The notes: generated by a model from the sequence alone, not told the origin. Shown: positions 33,300 to 42,512, counted from the stretch's first letter. The stretch: DNA of 64,000 bases from Mycobacterium conspicuum (GCF_010730195.1 NZ_AP022613.1:3038001-3102000), one strand, 5' to 3'. Numbers and translations: made by a program.

Positions 33300-33914
33300 T
33301 CACTGACCTTTGAGGCTGCCGATGCGCAGCGAGAAATCGGTGCGTGCGGGCTGCGAGGCGCCCTCGGCACCCTCGCCTTCCTCGCTTCCCTCGCCCTGCT
33401 CCTCGACTTCGTCGACGTAACGCTGCGGGTCGCGGTCGACGATCGGCAATCCCTCGGTGGTGGGATGGGCGGCCATGAACTCGCTGTATTGCTGTCCGAG
33501 CGTCTCCCGAAGACCGATGGGGGCGTTGCGGCGGAAGTCCGAAAGTCCTTCTCGTTCTTCCTCGCCCATGTGATCGTCGTTGGCCGCCCGGGTGCGCCCG
33601 ACCGCGGCCCACCACCGGTCGGTGCCGACCCGGGTTGCGTGCGCGTCGCGGACTCCGTCGCGAATGTCGTTGTGATCGCCGATCGCATCGAGCGTCTCGC
33701 CCTCGGGATCGTCGGCGCCACGCTTGAGCAGTTGCGGGTAGAAGATCTTCTCTTCGATGTAGGCATGCACGTCGAGCTTGTCGGCGAGCGGACGCCACAC
33801 CCGCTCCAGCGCGGCGCGGTTGACCTGCTCCTGTGCCTGCAGCTCGTCGAGCTTGGCGAATTGCTCGCGGAACCAGTCGTGGTCGGCGAGGATCAGCGCG
33901 GTGATGTCCGTCAT
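33300..33914 (-). CDS. Hemerythrin HHE-domain protein
   Basis: A 204-residue protein. The diiron ligands of a hemerythrin-like bundle are visible: LADHDWFREQF, HAYIEEKIFYP (HxxxE), GDHNDIRDG, and ANDDHMGEEEREG (HxxxE-like). The last 40 residues are an acidic Glu/Gly-rich tail (VEEQGEGSEEGEG) that is probably disordered. Such proteins bind O2 or NO, or act as redox sensors. It lies just downstream of katG, separated by the strong terminator at 33941-33979, so it probably has its own promoter. Proximity to katG-furA suggests an oxidative-stress role. Confidence 0.88.
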   Translation of the reverse strand: MTDITALILADHDWFREQFAKLDELQAQEQVNRAALERVWRPLADKLDVHAYIEEKIFYPQLLKRGADDPEGETLDAIGDHNDIRDGVRDAHATRVGTDRWWAAVGRTRAANDDHMGEEEREGLSDFRRNAPIGLRETLGQQYSEFMAAHPTTEGLPIVDRDPQRYVDEVEEQGEGSEEGEGAEGASQPARTDFSLRIGSLKGQ

Positions 33915-33940
33915 TGCGTCCCTCAGATTGCCCTGAACTA

Positions 33941-33979
33941 CAACACCCCCGCAAGCCGTGCGGGCTCGCGGGGGTGTTG
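33941..33979 (-). terminator. Strong terminator after katG
   Basis: CAACACCCCCGC (33941-33952) pairs perfectly with GCGGGGGTGTTG (33968-33979), a 12-bp stem; AGCC/GGCT inside the loop can extend the structure. It lies 16 bp past the katG stop on the minus strand. There is no U-tract, as is common in mycobacteria. Confidence 0.85.
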
Positions 33980-33995
33980 CACCGTGTTCGCGTTG

Positions 33996-36179
33996 TTACG
34001 TCAGGTCGAACCGGTCGTTGTTCATCACCTTGACCCAGGCCGCGACGAAGTCCTCCACGAACTTGCCCGCGTTGTCGTCCTGCGCGTACACCTCGACGAG
34101 GGCGCGCAGCACCGAGTTCGACCCGAACACAAGGTCATTCGCGGTCGCCGTCCACTTGAGAGCACCCGACGCCCGGTCGTGGCCCTCGTAGACGTTCTCC
34201 GCCGTCTCCGACACCTTCCACTCGGTGCCCATGTCGAGCAGGTTGACGAAGAAGTCGTTCGTCAACGCGCCGGGGTTGGCGGTGAACACGCCGTGCTTGC
34301 TGCCGCCGTGGTTGGCGCCGAGGACGCGCAGACCACCGATCAGCACCGTGAGCTCCGGCGCGGTCACACCCAGCAGGTACGCACGCTCCAGCAGCAGCTG
34401 CTCGAGCGGCGCCTTCTCACCGGGCCGCACGTAGTTGCGGAACCCGTCGGCCCGCGGTTCGAGCACACTGAACGACTCGACATCGGTGTTCTCCTGGGAG
34501 GCGTCGGTCCGCCCGGGCGAGAAGTGCACCGAGATCTCGTAGCCGGCGTCCTTGGCCGCCTTCTCCACCGCCGCCGAGCCGGCCAGCACGATCAGGTCGG
34601 CCAGCGATATCTTCTTCCCGCCCGACGCCGAAGCGTTGAAGTCCTGCTGGATCTTCTCCAGCACCGGCAGCACCTTGTCCAGCTCGGAGGGCTCGTTGAC
34701 CTCCCAACTCTTTTGCGGCTCAAGGCGAATCCGGCCACCGTTGGCACCACCGCGCTTGTCGGTGTTGCGATAGCTGCCCGCCGCCGCCCAGGCCGTCTTG
34801 ACCAGTTGGGGAACCGACAGGCCGGAGCCGAGCACCTTGGTCTTCAGTGCGGCGACGTCCTTCTCGTCGACCAGCGCGTGATCCACCGCCGGAACCGGGT
34901 CCTGCCACAGCTGCGGCTCGGGAACCCACGGGCCGAGGTAGCGGCTGATCGGGCCCATGTCGCGGTGCAGCAGCTTGTACCACGCCTTGGCGAACGCGTC
35001 GGCCAGCTCCTCGGGGTGGTCCAGCCAACGCCGCGTGATCTGGCCGTAGATCGGGTCTTCCCGCAGCGAGATGTCGGTGACCAGCATGGTCGGGTTCCGA
35101 CCCGGCCCACCGAACGGGTCGGGGATGGTTCCCGCGCCGGCGCCGTCCTTCGCCGTGAACTGCCACGCGCCGCCGGGGCTCTTGACCAGTTCCCACTCGT
35201 AGCCGTACAGGGTCTCCAGGAACGTGTTGTCCCACTTGGTCGGCGTGGGTGTCCAGACGACCTCCAGCCCGCTGGTGATGGCGTCCCTGCCCGAGCCGGT
35301 GCCGTAGGGGCTCTTCCACCCCAGACCCTGCTGTTCGATCGGGGCGCCTTCGGGCTCCGGACCGACCAGCTCGCCGCTGGCGGCGCCGTGCGTCTTGCCG
35401 AAGCTGTGGCCACCGACGATAAGCGCGGCGGTTTCCTCGTCGTTCATCGCCATCCGGCCGAACGTCTCACGGATGTCGATTGCCGCCGCGACGGGGTCCG
35501 GCTTGCCTTCGGGCCCTTCGGGATTGACGTAGATGAGGCCCATGGTGGTCGCGCCGTAGGGCTGAGCCAGGTCCCGCTCACCGGAGTAGCGCTTGTTGGT
35601 GCCCAGCCACTCGTCCTCGTAGCCCCAGATAACTTCCTCGGGCTCCCACACGTCCTCGCGGCCGAACGCGAAGCCGAAGGTCTTGAACCCCATCGACTCC
35701 AGGGCCACGTTGCCGGCGTAGACGATCAGGTCGGCCCACGAGATCTTGTTGCCGTACTTCTTCTTGATCGGCCACAGCAGCCGGCGGGCCTTGTCCAGGC
35801 TCGCGTTGTCCGGCCAGCTGTTGAGCGGGGCGAAGCGCTGCAAGCCCTGTCCGCCGCCGCCGCGGCCGTCGAAGATGCGGTACGTGCCCGCGGCGTGCCA
35901 GCTCATCCGGATGAAAAAGCCGCCGTAGTGGCCGTAGTCGGCGGGCCACCAGTCCTGCGAGGTGGTCATCAGCGAGATCATGTCGGCCTTGAGCGCCTCC
36001 ACGTCGAGCTTGGCGAACTCGGCGGCGTAGTCGAAGTCGTCACCGAGCGGGTTGGCCTGCGGCGAGTGCGGGTGCAGCCTCGACACGTCGATCTGGTTGG
36101 GCCACCAGTCCTGATTGGTCAGGGGAGCGCCCTCTTTCGGGGTCGGTGCAGCGATTGTCGGGTTTTCGCTTTCGGACAC
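33996..36179 (-). CDS. katG: Catalase-peroxidase KatG
   Basis: A 727-residue heme catalase-peroxidase. Distal site FFIRMSWHAAGTYR (Arg, Trp, His), proximal heme ligand in ALIVGGHSFGKTHGA, and the residues of the Met-Tyr-Trp adduct (MSWHAAG, GLIYVNPEGP, GRMAMNDEE) are all intact. The residue equivalent to Ser315 of M. tuberculosis, mutated in isoniazid resistance, is Ser here (DAITSGLEVVW). It degrades H2O2 and activates isoniazid. Start GTG 36179 with AAAGGAAA upstream; ATGs further upstream are inside furA. It follows furA by 35 bp and is transcribed from the furA promoter. Confidence 0.97.
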   Translation of the reverse strand: MSESENPTIAAPTPKEGAPLTNQDWWPNQIDVSRLHPHSPQANPLGDDFDYAAEFAKLDVEALKADMISLMTTSQDWWPADYGHYGGFFIRMSWHAAGTYRIFDGRGGGGQGLQRFAPLNSWPDNASLDKARRLLWPIKKKYGNKISWADLIVYAGNVALESMGFKTFGFAFGREDVWEPEEVIWGYEDEWLGTNKRYSGERDLAQPYGATTMGLIYVNPEGPEGKPDPVAAAIDIRETFGRMAMNDEETAALIVGGHSFGKTHGAASGELVGPEPEGAPIEQQGLGWKSPYGTGSGRDAITSGLEVVWTPTPTKWDNTFLETLYGYEWELVKSPGGAWQFTAKDGAGAGTIPDPFGGPGRNPTMLVTDISLREDPIYGQITRRWLDHPEELADAFAKAWYKLLHRDMGPISRYLGPWVPEPQLWQDPVPAVDHALVDEKDVAALKTKVLGSGLSVPQLVKTAWAAAGSYRNTDKRGGANGGRIRLEPQKSWEVNEPSELDKVLPVLEKIQQDFNASASGGKKISLADLIVLAGSAAVEKAAKDAGYEISVHFSPGRTDASQENTDVESFSVLEPRADGFRNYVRPGEKAPLEQLLLERAYLLGVTAPELTVLIGGLRVLGANHGGSKHGVFTANPGALTNDFFVNLLDMGTEWKVSETAENVYEGHDRASGALKWTATANDLVFGSNSVLRALVEVYAQDDNAGKFVEDFVAAWVKVMNNDRFDLT

Positions 36180-36214
36180 GACTTTCCTTTCGGTGTTAGG
36201 TGATTCGGGCTGAT

Positions 36215-36655
36215 CTAAGAAACTGCACTCGAGCAGTCGGGGCAGAAGCCCCAGTAGATGACCTCGGCCTCGTCGAGAACGAACCCATCCAGAACGTTGT
36301 CGACATCCGCCGGGGTCAGGCACGGCGCCTCGCCGACCGCGCAGTCGATGTCGGTGATCGTGCCGCAGGTGCGGCAGACCAGGTGGTGATGGTTGTCGCC
36401 GACCCTCGACTCGTAGCGGGCGACCGAACCCAGCGGCTGGATGCGCCGAACCAGACCCACCGCGGTGAGCGCATTAAGCACGTCGTACACGGCCTGCCGA
36501 GAAACCTCGGGCAGCCCCTGGCGCACCGCCGAGATGATCGTCTCGGTGTCGGCATGTGGGTGCGCGTCCACCACCTCCAGCACCGCGAGCCGAGGTCGGG
36601 TCACACGAAGATCGGCCATCCGCAACCGCTCCGCGTGCTTCGCCGTCGAGGACAC
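36215..36655 (-). CDS. furA: Ferric uptake regulator family repressor FurA
   Basis: A 146-residue Fur-family regulator. The winged helix is RVTRPRLAVLEVVDAHPHADTETIISAVRQGLPEVSRQAVYDVLNAL; the metal-site segments are NHHHLVCRTCGTITDID (His cluster and CxxC) and YWGFCPDCSSA (second CxxC). FurA represses katG and its own promoter and relieves it under oxidative stress. The GTG start at 36655 coincides with the expected transcription start (leaderless), as in M. tuberculosis. It is 35 bp upstream of katG. Confidence 0.96.
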   Translation of the reverse strand: MSSTAKHAERLRMADLRVTRPRLAVLEVVDAHPHADTETIISAVRQGLPEVSRQAVYDVLNALTAVGLVRRIQPLGSVARYESRVGDNHHHLVCRTCGTITDIDCAVGEAPCLTPADVDNVLDGFVLDEAEVIYWGFCPDCSSAVS

Positions 36656-36690
36656 CCTGACAATATGGCGCGTTATCTGGATTCAGTCAA
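36655..36690 (-). promoter_or_regulatory. furA-katG promoter
   Basis: On the minus strand TTGACT (36685-36690), a 17-base spacer and CATATT (36662-36667) lie exactly before GTG 36655. The spacing and bases match the M. tuberculosis furA promoter as I recall it (TTGACTGATTCC... CATATTGTC), which FurA binds and represses. Confidence 0.8.
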
Positions 36691-36736
36691 GAGTTCATTT
36701 CGGCGGGTTCGGGCGAATATCGGGTGGGCCGACTCG

Positions 36737-37969
36737 TCACTTCAGGGCGCTGCCGTTGCGCCACTGATCCCAGCTGAGCGTCCAGTCGCCGTTTTGCTCC
36801 AGTTTGACCGGCGGTCCGCCACTGTTGCGGATCTCCACCACGTCACCGGGGACGGAGAAGCCGTAGAACCATTTCGCGTTGTCGGCGTTGAGGTTCAGAC
36901 AGCCGTGCGAGGTGTCGGTGTGGCCCTGGGCCCAGACCGTCGCGTCGAGCTCATGAAGATAGATGCCGTCGGTACTGATCTTGGTCGCGTACTTGATTGT
37001 CTCGCGATAGCCGAGGCGCGAGTTCTTGGGCAGGCCGAACGTCGAGGAATCCATGACGACCGGGTTGCCCTTGTCCAGCACGGTGTAGATGCCCGGCGGC
37101 GTCCACAACGAAATCGTGTGTCCGGCAATGTTTTCCGTACCACCCATGCCCATGGACGTGGGCATGGTACGGACCAGCTTGCCGTTGTCGAAGACGGTGA
37201 CCAGCTTGGTGGCATCGTCGGCGACGGACACGTGCGAGTCGCCGATCCGGAACAACACCCGGTTGTCTTCTTGCCCGAATATGCCGTTCCCCAGCGATAT
37301 TCCGTAGATCTTGGCCTCGGCGGTTACCGTGGTGCCCGGCGCGTAGTAGTGCTCCGGCCGCCAGTGGGCGTTCTGGTCGTCGACCCAGAACCACGAACCC
37401 TGCACCGCGGGGTTGGTCGTCACCGTCAGGTGCTTCTCGGCCGCGGCGCGGTCGGCGATCTGCTCGTCGAAATGGGCGACGACCACCGTTCCGACGCCGT
37501 AGGTGCCGCCGTCTTTCAACGCCGCCTCCGACGTCGTGGTGAACGAAACCTTCGTCTGATTGGACGGCCGCAGCGTAGAAAACGACGACACCCGAGTCGA
37601 GTCAACGCCATTGGGTCCGCGACTGCTGACCTTCAGCGTGTACGTGCGTCCGTAGCCCAACGGGACGGTGGGCTTCCACACCTTGTTGTCGGGCGTCATC
37701 ACACCGTCGACCTGCTTGTCGCCGTCGTTGACCATGCGCACGTCGGTCAGCGTGCCCACGTTGGCTTTGACCACGACGTGCGCGACCGGATCGACGTCGT
37801 GCGCATTGGCGTCCGGCGTGATCGTGACCTGCGCCGCCTCAAGCGGTTTCGACGAACGAGAACCCGGAGGCACCGCAATCTGCAGCGAGCCGACCACCCC
37901 GACCACCACGAACACGGCGAGCAGCAGCAGCCGCCTCCGGCCGCTACCGATGGACGTTGATGTTGGCAA
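36737..37969 (-). CDS. L,D-transpeptidase (LdtMt2-like domain order)
   Basis: A 410-residue protein. An N-terminal membrane anchor (RRRLLLLAVFVVVGVVGSLQIAV, no lipobox Cys) precedes two Ig-like domains (VPLGYGRTYTLKV; RPEHYYAPGTTVTAEAKIYG) and the YkuD catalytic domain ending in GHTDTSHGCLNLNADNAKWF, with the SHGCxN motif (His, Gly, Cys nucleophile). It forms 3-3 peptidoglycan crosslinks in the periplasm and is inhibited by carbapenems; LdtMt2 of M. tuberculosis has the same order. The start is uncertain: TTG 37969 with AGAGG upstream is chosen, while a GTG about ten codons earlier is possible. Confidence 0.9.
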   Translation of the reverse strand: MPTSTSIGSGRRRLLLLAVFVVVGVVGSLQIAVPPGSRSSKPLEAAQVTITPDANAHDVDPVAHVVVKANVGTLTDVRMVNDGDKQVDGVMTPDNKVWKPTVPLGYGRTYTLKVSSRGPNGVDSTRVSSFSTLRPSNQTKVSFTTTSEAALKDGGTYGVGTVVVAHFDEQIADRAAAEKHLTVTTNPAVQGSWFWVDDQNAHWRPEHYYAPGTTVTAEAKIYGISLGNGIFGQEDNRVLFRIGDSHVSVADDATKLVTVFDNGKLVRTMPTSMGMGGTENIAGHTISLWTPPGIYTVLDKGNPVVMDSSTFGLPKNSRLGYRETIKYATKISTDGIYLHELDATVWAQGHTDTSHGCLNLNADNAKWFYGFSVPGDVVEIRNSGGPPVKLEQNGDWTLSWDQWRNGSALK

Positions 37970-38062
37970 ACCGTTGCATCCTCTTGAGCACGGACAATGT
38001 TGCACTGCGGGTAACCCGATGTGCGTGCTCGGTAAACCCGGTGAGCGAGAGATCATGGACTC

Positions 38063-38815
38063 ATGGCCGACGACGAACTCGACAGTCTGTATTGCGCGCA
38101 ACCGGACGTCTTCACGGCGCAGCGCGCGGAATTGAGCGCGGCAGCCAAGCGACGCGGCGACGACGCTGCCGCCAAACGGATTTCCGCGGCACGCAAACCA
38201 ACGGCGGCGGCGTGGATGGTCAACCGGCTCGTGCTCCGGGACAACAAGACCAGACAACGCCTGTCCGACCTCGGTGACCGGTTGCGGGATGCGCATGCCG
38301 CCATGGACGGCGAACGCATTCGAAACCTGTCCGCCGAACAACACAAGCTCATCAACGAACTCGCCCGGGCCGCGTTCAAATCCGCCGGGGTGACGAACCC
38401 GTCGTCGGCGGTGCGCGAGGACGTCACCGGCACGCTGCAAGCCGCCATCGCCGATCCCGAGGTCAGGGCGCGGCTGGGTCGATTGACCAAGGCGGAACGA
38501 TGGTCTGGCTTCGGCGGGTTCGCGGATGCGGCGCCCGCGTCGACGAAGACTCGACGCGAACCCAAACTGGAAAAGCTACGGGCCGCCGCGGCCGCCGCCG
38601 AGCGGGCCAAGACCGAAGCCGACGACGAACTGTCCGCGCGGCAAGCCGACCGCGACGCGGCTCGGCGTGGTCGGGACGAGGCGCTGGCCGGCCTGCGCGA
38701 GGCCGAGCGTGCGCTCGACGCCGCCGAGAAACGCTACGACAGGGCGAAGCAAGCCAGCCGTGCCGCCGCGGCATCACTGAAAGACGCACACGCGCAGCTG
38801 AAGCGGGCGCGGTAG
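38063..38815 (+). CDS. Coiled-coil protein of unknown function
   Basis: A 250-residue, highly charged, mostly helical protein. The first 150 residues contain KRISAARKPTAAAWMVNRLVLRD and GDRLRDAHAAMDGERIRNLSAEQHKLINEL; the last 100 are an Ala/Glu/Arg-rich coiled coil (EAERALDAAEKRYDRAKQASRAAAASLKDAH). No signal peptide or membrane segment. A conserved mycobacterial type, but I cannot attach a name or function. It diverges from the L,D-transpeptidase gene (93 bp gap) and stands 45 bp before the FAD-Rieske gene, possibly in one transcript. Confidence 0.75.
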   Translation: MADDELDSLYCAQPDVFTAQRAELSAAAKRRGDDAAAKRISAARKPTAAAWMVNRLVLRDNKTRQRLSDLGDRLRDAHAAMDGERIRNLSAEQHKLINELARAAFKSAGVTNPSSAVREDVTGTLQAAIADPEVRARLGRLTKAERWSGFGGFADAAPASTKTRREPKLEKLRAAAAAAERAKTEADDELSARQADRDAARRGRDEALAGLREAERALDAAEKRYDRAKQASRAAAASLKDAHAQLKRAR

Positions 38816-38860
38816 CGCCGCAGACGTTTTGCCGCGAGCTGTCGGGGTATCAGCCACGCT

Positions 38861-40381
38861 GTGACTTCGTTATGGCTTGCCGATCGACACGAACCGCCCT
38901 GGGCCGCAAAGCAGTCTGACCCGCTTGACCGCGGGTCCCGGTCCGCAGATGTCATCGTCGTGGGCGGCGGGATCACGGGACTCATGACCGCCGTGCTGCT
39001 GGCGCGCGCCGGCAAGGACGTACTGGTGCTGGAGGCGCGCACCGTCGGCGCCTGTGCCACCGGAAACACCACGGCCAAAATCAGCCTGCTGCAGGGCAGC
39101 AACCTGTCGAAGATTCTTTCCAAGCACGGCAAGGACACCGCCCGCGCCTACGTGGAGGGCAATCGCGAAGGCCAGGATTGGGTGCTCAACCACTGCGCGT
39201 CGCACGGCGTGCCGGTGCAGCGCGAGGATGCCTACACCTACGCGCAGTGCCGCCGGGGCGTCGCCTCTGCGCGCGCCGAACTCAAAGCGTGTCAGGCGGT
39301 CGGTCTGCCGGTCACCTGGGAGGACGACGCCGGGGTGCCGTTTCCCTACCACGGCGGCGTGCGACTGGCCGATCAGGCCCAATTCGACCCGATGCCGTTC
39401 CTGGACTCGTTGGCCGCGGAGCTGCTCGACCGCGGAGGGCGGCTGGTCGAGCACACGCGGGTCCGGCGAGTGTCCAGCCACGGCAAGGGAGTACGCGCAC
39501 ACGTCAACACGCCCGGGCACGGCGACCTCGAAATCAGCGGCAGGCAACTCGTGCTGGCCACCGGGATCCCAATCCTGGACCGCGGCGGCTACTTCGCGCG
39601 GGTCAAGCCGAGCCGCTCGTATTGCTTCGCCTTCAAAGTGCCCGGCGACATCACCCGCGCGATGATGATTTCCACCGACTCGCCGACGCGTTCGGTGCGC
39701 TATGCGCCGGTGGACGGCGGCAACGTGCTGATTGTCGGTGGCGCCGGTCATACCGTCGGCCGCGAGAAAAGCCCCACCACAGCGCTTGAGGAGCTGTCGT
39801 CATGGGCGCGCAGGCATTACCCAGGCGCGGCGCAGACCCACTTTTGGTCGGCGCAGGACTACACACCGATCGACCAACTGCCCTATGTCGGTCCTATCCT
39901 GCCGAACAACGAAACCATCTTCATCGCAACGGGTTTCAAAAAATGGGGCATGACGAACGGTGCCGCCGCCGCGTTGGCGCTCTCGAGCCGCATGCTGGGC
40001 GGGCGGATGGACTGGTCGAAGGCGTTCGCCAGTTGGAGCCCCCACGAGCTGTCGGGTGCGCTGACGGCCATGCAAGCCAACGTCGAAGTCGGCTTCAGGC
40101 TGACCACGGGGTGGATCACCCCGGTGACGCGCACCGGCCGACGCGACCCCGGCCAGGACGAAGGCGGCGTGGTGAGTGGGCCGCCCTGGCATCTGGAAGC
40201 CCGCTGCCGGGTGAACGGCAGCCAGCACCGGGTTTCGCCGGTGTGCCCGCACCTCGGCGGCATCGTGACATGGAACGACGCCGACAAGGCATGGGAATGC
40301 CCGCTGCATGGGTCGCGGTTCGCGCCCGACGGCACGTTGCTGGAAGGACCGGCCACCCGGGACCTGACCGCCTCGCACTGA
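38861..40381 (+). CDS. FAD-dependent oxidoreductase fused to a C-terminal Rieske [2Fe-2S] domain
   Basis: A 506-residue protein. The first 370 residues are a DAO-type FAD oxidoreductase: VIVVGGGITGLMTAVLLARAGKDVLVLEA (dinucleotide motif), TTAKISLLQGSNL, IATGFKKWGMTNGAAAAL near the FAD site. The C-terminus carries a Rieske domain with CPHLGG and CPLHGSRF (C-x-H...C-x2-H cluster ligands). Electrons could pass from the iron-sulfur centre to FAD or the reverse; the substrate is unknown. Start GTG 38861. It lies 112 bp before cmaA1 on the same strand. Confidence 0.88.
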   Translation: MTSLWLADRHEPPWAAKQSDPLDRGSRSADVIVVGGGITGLMTAVLLARAGKDVLVLEARTVGACATGNTTAKISLLQGSNLSKILSKHGKDTARAYVEGNREGQDWVLNHCASHGVPVQREDAYTYAQCRRGVASARAELKACQAVGLPVTWEDDAGVPFPYHGGVRLADQAQFDPMPFLDSLAAELLDRGGRLVEHTRVRRVSSHGKGVRAHVNTPGHGDLEISGRQLVLATGIPILDRGGYFARVKPSRSYCFAFKVPGDITRAMMISTDSPTRSVRYAPVDGGNVLIVGGAGHTVGREKSPTTALEELSSWARRHYPGAAQTHFWSAQDYTPIDQLPYVGPILPNNETIFIATGFKKWGMTNGAAAALALSSRMLGGRMDWSKAFASWSPHELSGALTAMQANVEVGFRLTTGWITPVTRTGRRDPGQDEGGVVSGPPWHLEARCRVNGSQHRVSPVCPHLGGIVTWNDADKAWECPLHGSRFAPDGTLLEGPATRDLTASH

Positions 40382-40493
40382 GCTCGGGTGTCGGGCAATC
40401 CAAGTGTCGCCCCGTTTCGAACCACTTTGCGGGGGTAATCGTGTCCAGTTTGCACACATCCGCAGGGCCCCAGGTCCGGAAAGGCACAGACCA

Positions 40494-41357
40494 TTGACTG
40501 AGGGGCTGACGCCGCGTTTTGCCGACGTCCAGGCGCATTACGACTTGTCCGACGACTTTTTTCGGCTATTCCTCGATCCGACGCAGACGTACAGCTGCGC
40601 GTACTTCGAGCGCGACGACATGACGCTGCACGCGGCCCAGATCGCCAAGATCGATTTGGCGCTGGGCAAGCTGGGCCTAGAGCCCGGCATGACGCTGCTC
40701 GACATCGGCTGCGGTTGGGGCGCCACCCTGCGTCGAGCGATCGAGAAATATGACGTCAACGTCATCGGCCTGACGTTGTCCAAAAACCAGGCGGCGCACG
40801 TGCAGGCCATGTTCGACGGCATGGACACCCCGCGCACCCGGCGGGTCCTGTTGCAGGGCTGGGAGGAGTTCACGGATTCCGTCGACCGAATCGTGTCCAT
40901 CGGGGCATTCGAGCACTTCGGCTATGACCGCTACGGCGACTTCTTCGCGTTGGCCCACAAGATCCTGCCCACCGACGGTGTGATGCTGCTGCACACGATC
41001 ACGGGGTTGGCCCTCGAGCAGCTCGGCGAGCAGGGCCTACCCCTGACGATCGACATGCTGCGCTTCACCAAGTTCATCGTCACCGAGATCTTCCCCGGTG
41101 GGCGGCTGCCCACCATCGAAATGGTCGAAGAGCATTCTGCGACAGTGGGTTTCACGCTGGCCCGCCGGCAGTCGCTGCAACTGCACTACGCCAGGACCCT
41201 CGACCTGTGGGCGCAGGCCCTGCAGGCGCGCGAAGCCGAGGCGATCGAGCTGCAGTCGCGGGAGGTCTACGAGCGGTACATGAGGTACCTCACCGGCTGC
41301 GCGAAGCTATTCCGGTCCGGCCACATCGACGTCAACCAGTTCACTCTGCGGAAGTGA
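40494..41357 (+). CDS. cmaA1: Mycolic acid cyclopropane synthase, CmaA1-like
   Basis: A 287-residue SAM-dependent methyltransferase, the same length as CmaA1. It has FADVQAHYDLSDDFFRLFLDP, TYSCAYFERDDMTL, LDIGCGWGATLRRAIEKYDVNVIGLTLSKNQ, SIGAFEHFG, FIVTEIFPGGRLP and YMRYLTGCAKLFR, all mycolate-methyltransferase hallmarks. Over the active-site and C-terminal region it is closest by memory to CmaA1 and PcaA, which form cis-cyclopropanes on meromycolate chains bound to AcpM; exact positional specificity cannot be told. Start TTG 40494 with GGAAAGG about 9 bases before it. Its end overlaps the convergent SRPBCC gene by 17 bp. Confidence 0.85.
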   Translation: MTEGLTPRFADVQAHYDLSDDFFRLFLDPTQTYSCAYFERDDMTLHAAQIAKIDLALGKLGLEPGMTLLDIGCGWGATLRRAIEKYDVNVIGLTLSKNQAAHVQAMFDGMDTPRTRRVLLQGWEEFTDSVDRIVSIGAFEHFGYDRYGDFFALAHKILPTDGVMLLHTITGLALEQLGEQGLPLTIDMLRFTKFIVTEIFPGGRLPTIEMVEEHSATVGFTLARRQSLQLHYARTLDLWAQALQAREAEAIELQSREVYERYMRYLTGCAKLFRSGHIDVNQFTLRK

Positions 41358-41823
41358 CGACGCGCTCCAGGGTCAGCAGCGATGCGTCGAGGTAGTCCTC
41401 GGCGAACACGGGCATCCCGCCGACCTCGTCGCGAAATTCCTGCGGCGTGGCGCTCCAGTCGTAGGTGAGGGTGACGTCGGTGCCGTCGCCGTTGGGACGA
41501 AGGTCGTAGCGCCAGAACCAGCCGCCGGGGGAATGCCTGCCCGCGTCGTCGAGCTGACCCGGCATCCAGCCGATGGCACGGTCCTGATCGAACACATCGA
41601 CCAGGTTGTGAACGACGTAGTGGCCACCGGCCGGTTCGAAGAACATGTTCATCGCGAACGTTTGCCCGGCGGCCGTGATCGGCGCGATTTCCAGTGCATC
41701 GCGGACCCAATCGGTGGGCTCGGTGTCCCGGTGACGGGTCGGGTCGGCCAGGACCGCGAAGATGCGGGCCGGGGTGGCGTCGATGGTGCGGGTGACGGTG
41801 TAGCTCTCGGTGCTGGCGGTCAT
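41341..41823 (-). CDS. SRPBCC-family protein
   Basis: A 160-residue START-like (polyketide-cyclase/dehydrase, AHSA1-type) protein: YTVTRTIDATPARIFAVLADPTRHRDTEPTDWVRDA begins the fold, and GGWFWRYDLRPNGDGTDVTLTYDWSATPQEF gives the later strands. Binds hydrophobic ligands; role unknown. It overlaps the DUF899 gene start region by 4 bp (ATGA), so the pair is one operon. No catalytic signature visible. Confidence 0.82.
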   Translation of the reverse strand: MTASTESYTVTRTIDATPARIFAVLADPTRHRDTEPTDWVRDALEIAPITAAGQTFAMNMFFEPAGGHYVVHNLVDVFDQDRAIGWMPGQLDDAGRHSPGGWFWRYDLRPNGDGTDVTLTYDWSATPQEFRDEVGGMPVFAEDYLDASLLTLERVVTSAE

Positions 41824-42512
41824 GAGTTGTCCTCGGTTGTCCCGTAGGCGAGCGCGATATCGGGGGAGTCGAGCCAACCCGAGTAGGTGGGCCGCGAAGG
41901 CCAACCGGCGGGGGAGTCGAGCCATTCCTCCTGTCGGCCCCACGGCAGCAGGTCGATCAGCGCGAAGGTGTGGCTGAGTTGCTCGGTGCCGCGCCCGTTG
42001 GTGTGCCAGGTGCGGTACACCGTGTCACCGTCGCGCAGGAACACGTTGACCCCGAAGCCGCCGCCGGGAGGCGCGTCCATGTCCGACCCGAACGGGCTCT
42101 GCGACGACGAGTACCAGTCCATCCGGTTGCCGACCCGGCGCTTGTAGGCGAGCGCCTCGTCGATCGGTCCGTTGGTGACGATGACGAAGCGGGCGTCGTA
42201 GTTGTCGAGGAACTCCAGCCTGGTGAACTGCGAGGTGAACCCGGTGCACCCGCCGCACTGCCACCGCGCGCCGTCCGACCACATGTGGTGGTAGACGATG
42301 AGCTGCGAGCGGCCGGCGAACACGTCCGCGAGGCGGACGGGTCCCTCGGCGCCGATCAGGGTGTAGTCCGGCAACTCAACCATCGGCAGCCGCCGACGCT
42401 GTGCGGCGATCGCATCCAGTTCGCGGGTCGCGGCCTTCTCGCGCTTGCGCAGCTCGTCGAGCTGCGCGCGCCAGGTCTGGCCATCGACGATCGGCGGTAG
42501 GGCGTGGGACAT
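41820..42512 (-). CDS. DUF899 (thioredoxin-like) family protein
   Basis: A 230-residue protein. The family's early motif LRKREKAATRELDAIAAQRRRLPMVEL is followed by a thioredoxin-like domain in which RWQCGGCTGFTSQF replaces the usual CxxC (here C-G-G-C). The C-terminus has GVNVFLRDGDTVYRTWHTNGRGTEQLSHTFALIDLLPWGRQE, typical of DUF899. ATG 42512 has GGATCGGA-type sequence upstream. First gene of the DUF899-SRPBCC operon. Function unknown; a redox role is suggested only by the CxxC motif. Confidence 0.85.
   Translation of the reverse strand: MSHALPPIVDGQTWRAQLDELRKREKAATRELDAIAAQRRRLPMVELPDYTLIGAEGPVRLADVFAGRSQLIVYHHMWSDGARWQCGGCTGFTSQFTRLEFLDNYDARFVIVTNGPIDEALAYKRRVGNRMDWYSSSQSPFGSDMDAPPGGGFGVNVFLRDGDTVYRTWHTNGRGTEQLSHTFALIDLLPWGRQEEWLDSPAGWPSRPTYSGWLDSPDIALAYGTTEDNS

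Noticed and set aside
33465..36203. A 912-codon plus-strand open frame opposite katG and hemerythrin
   Set aside because: It mirrors the third-position GC bias of katG on the other strand, and no protein family is visible.
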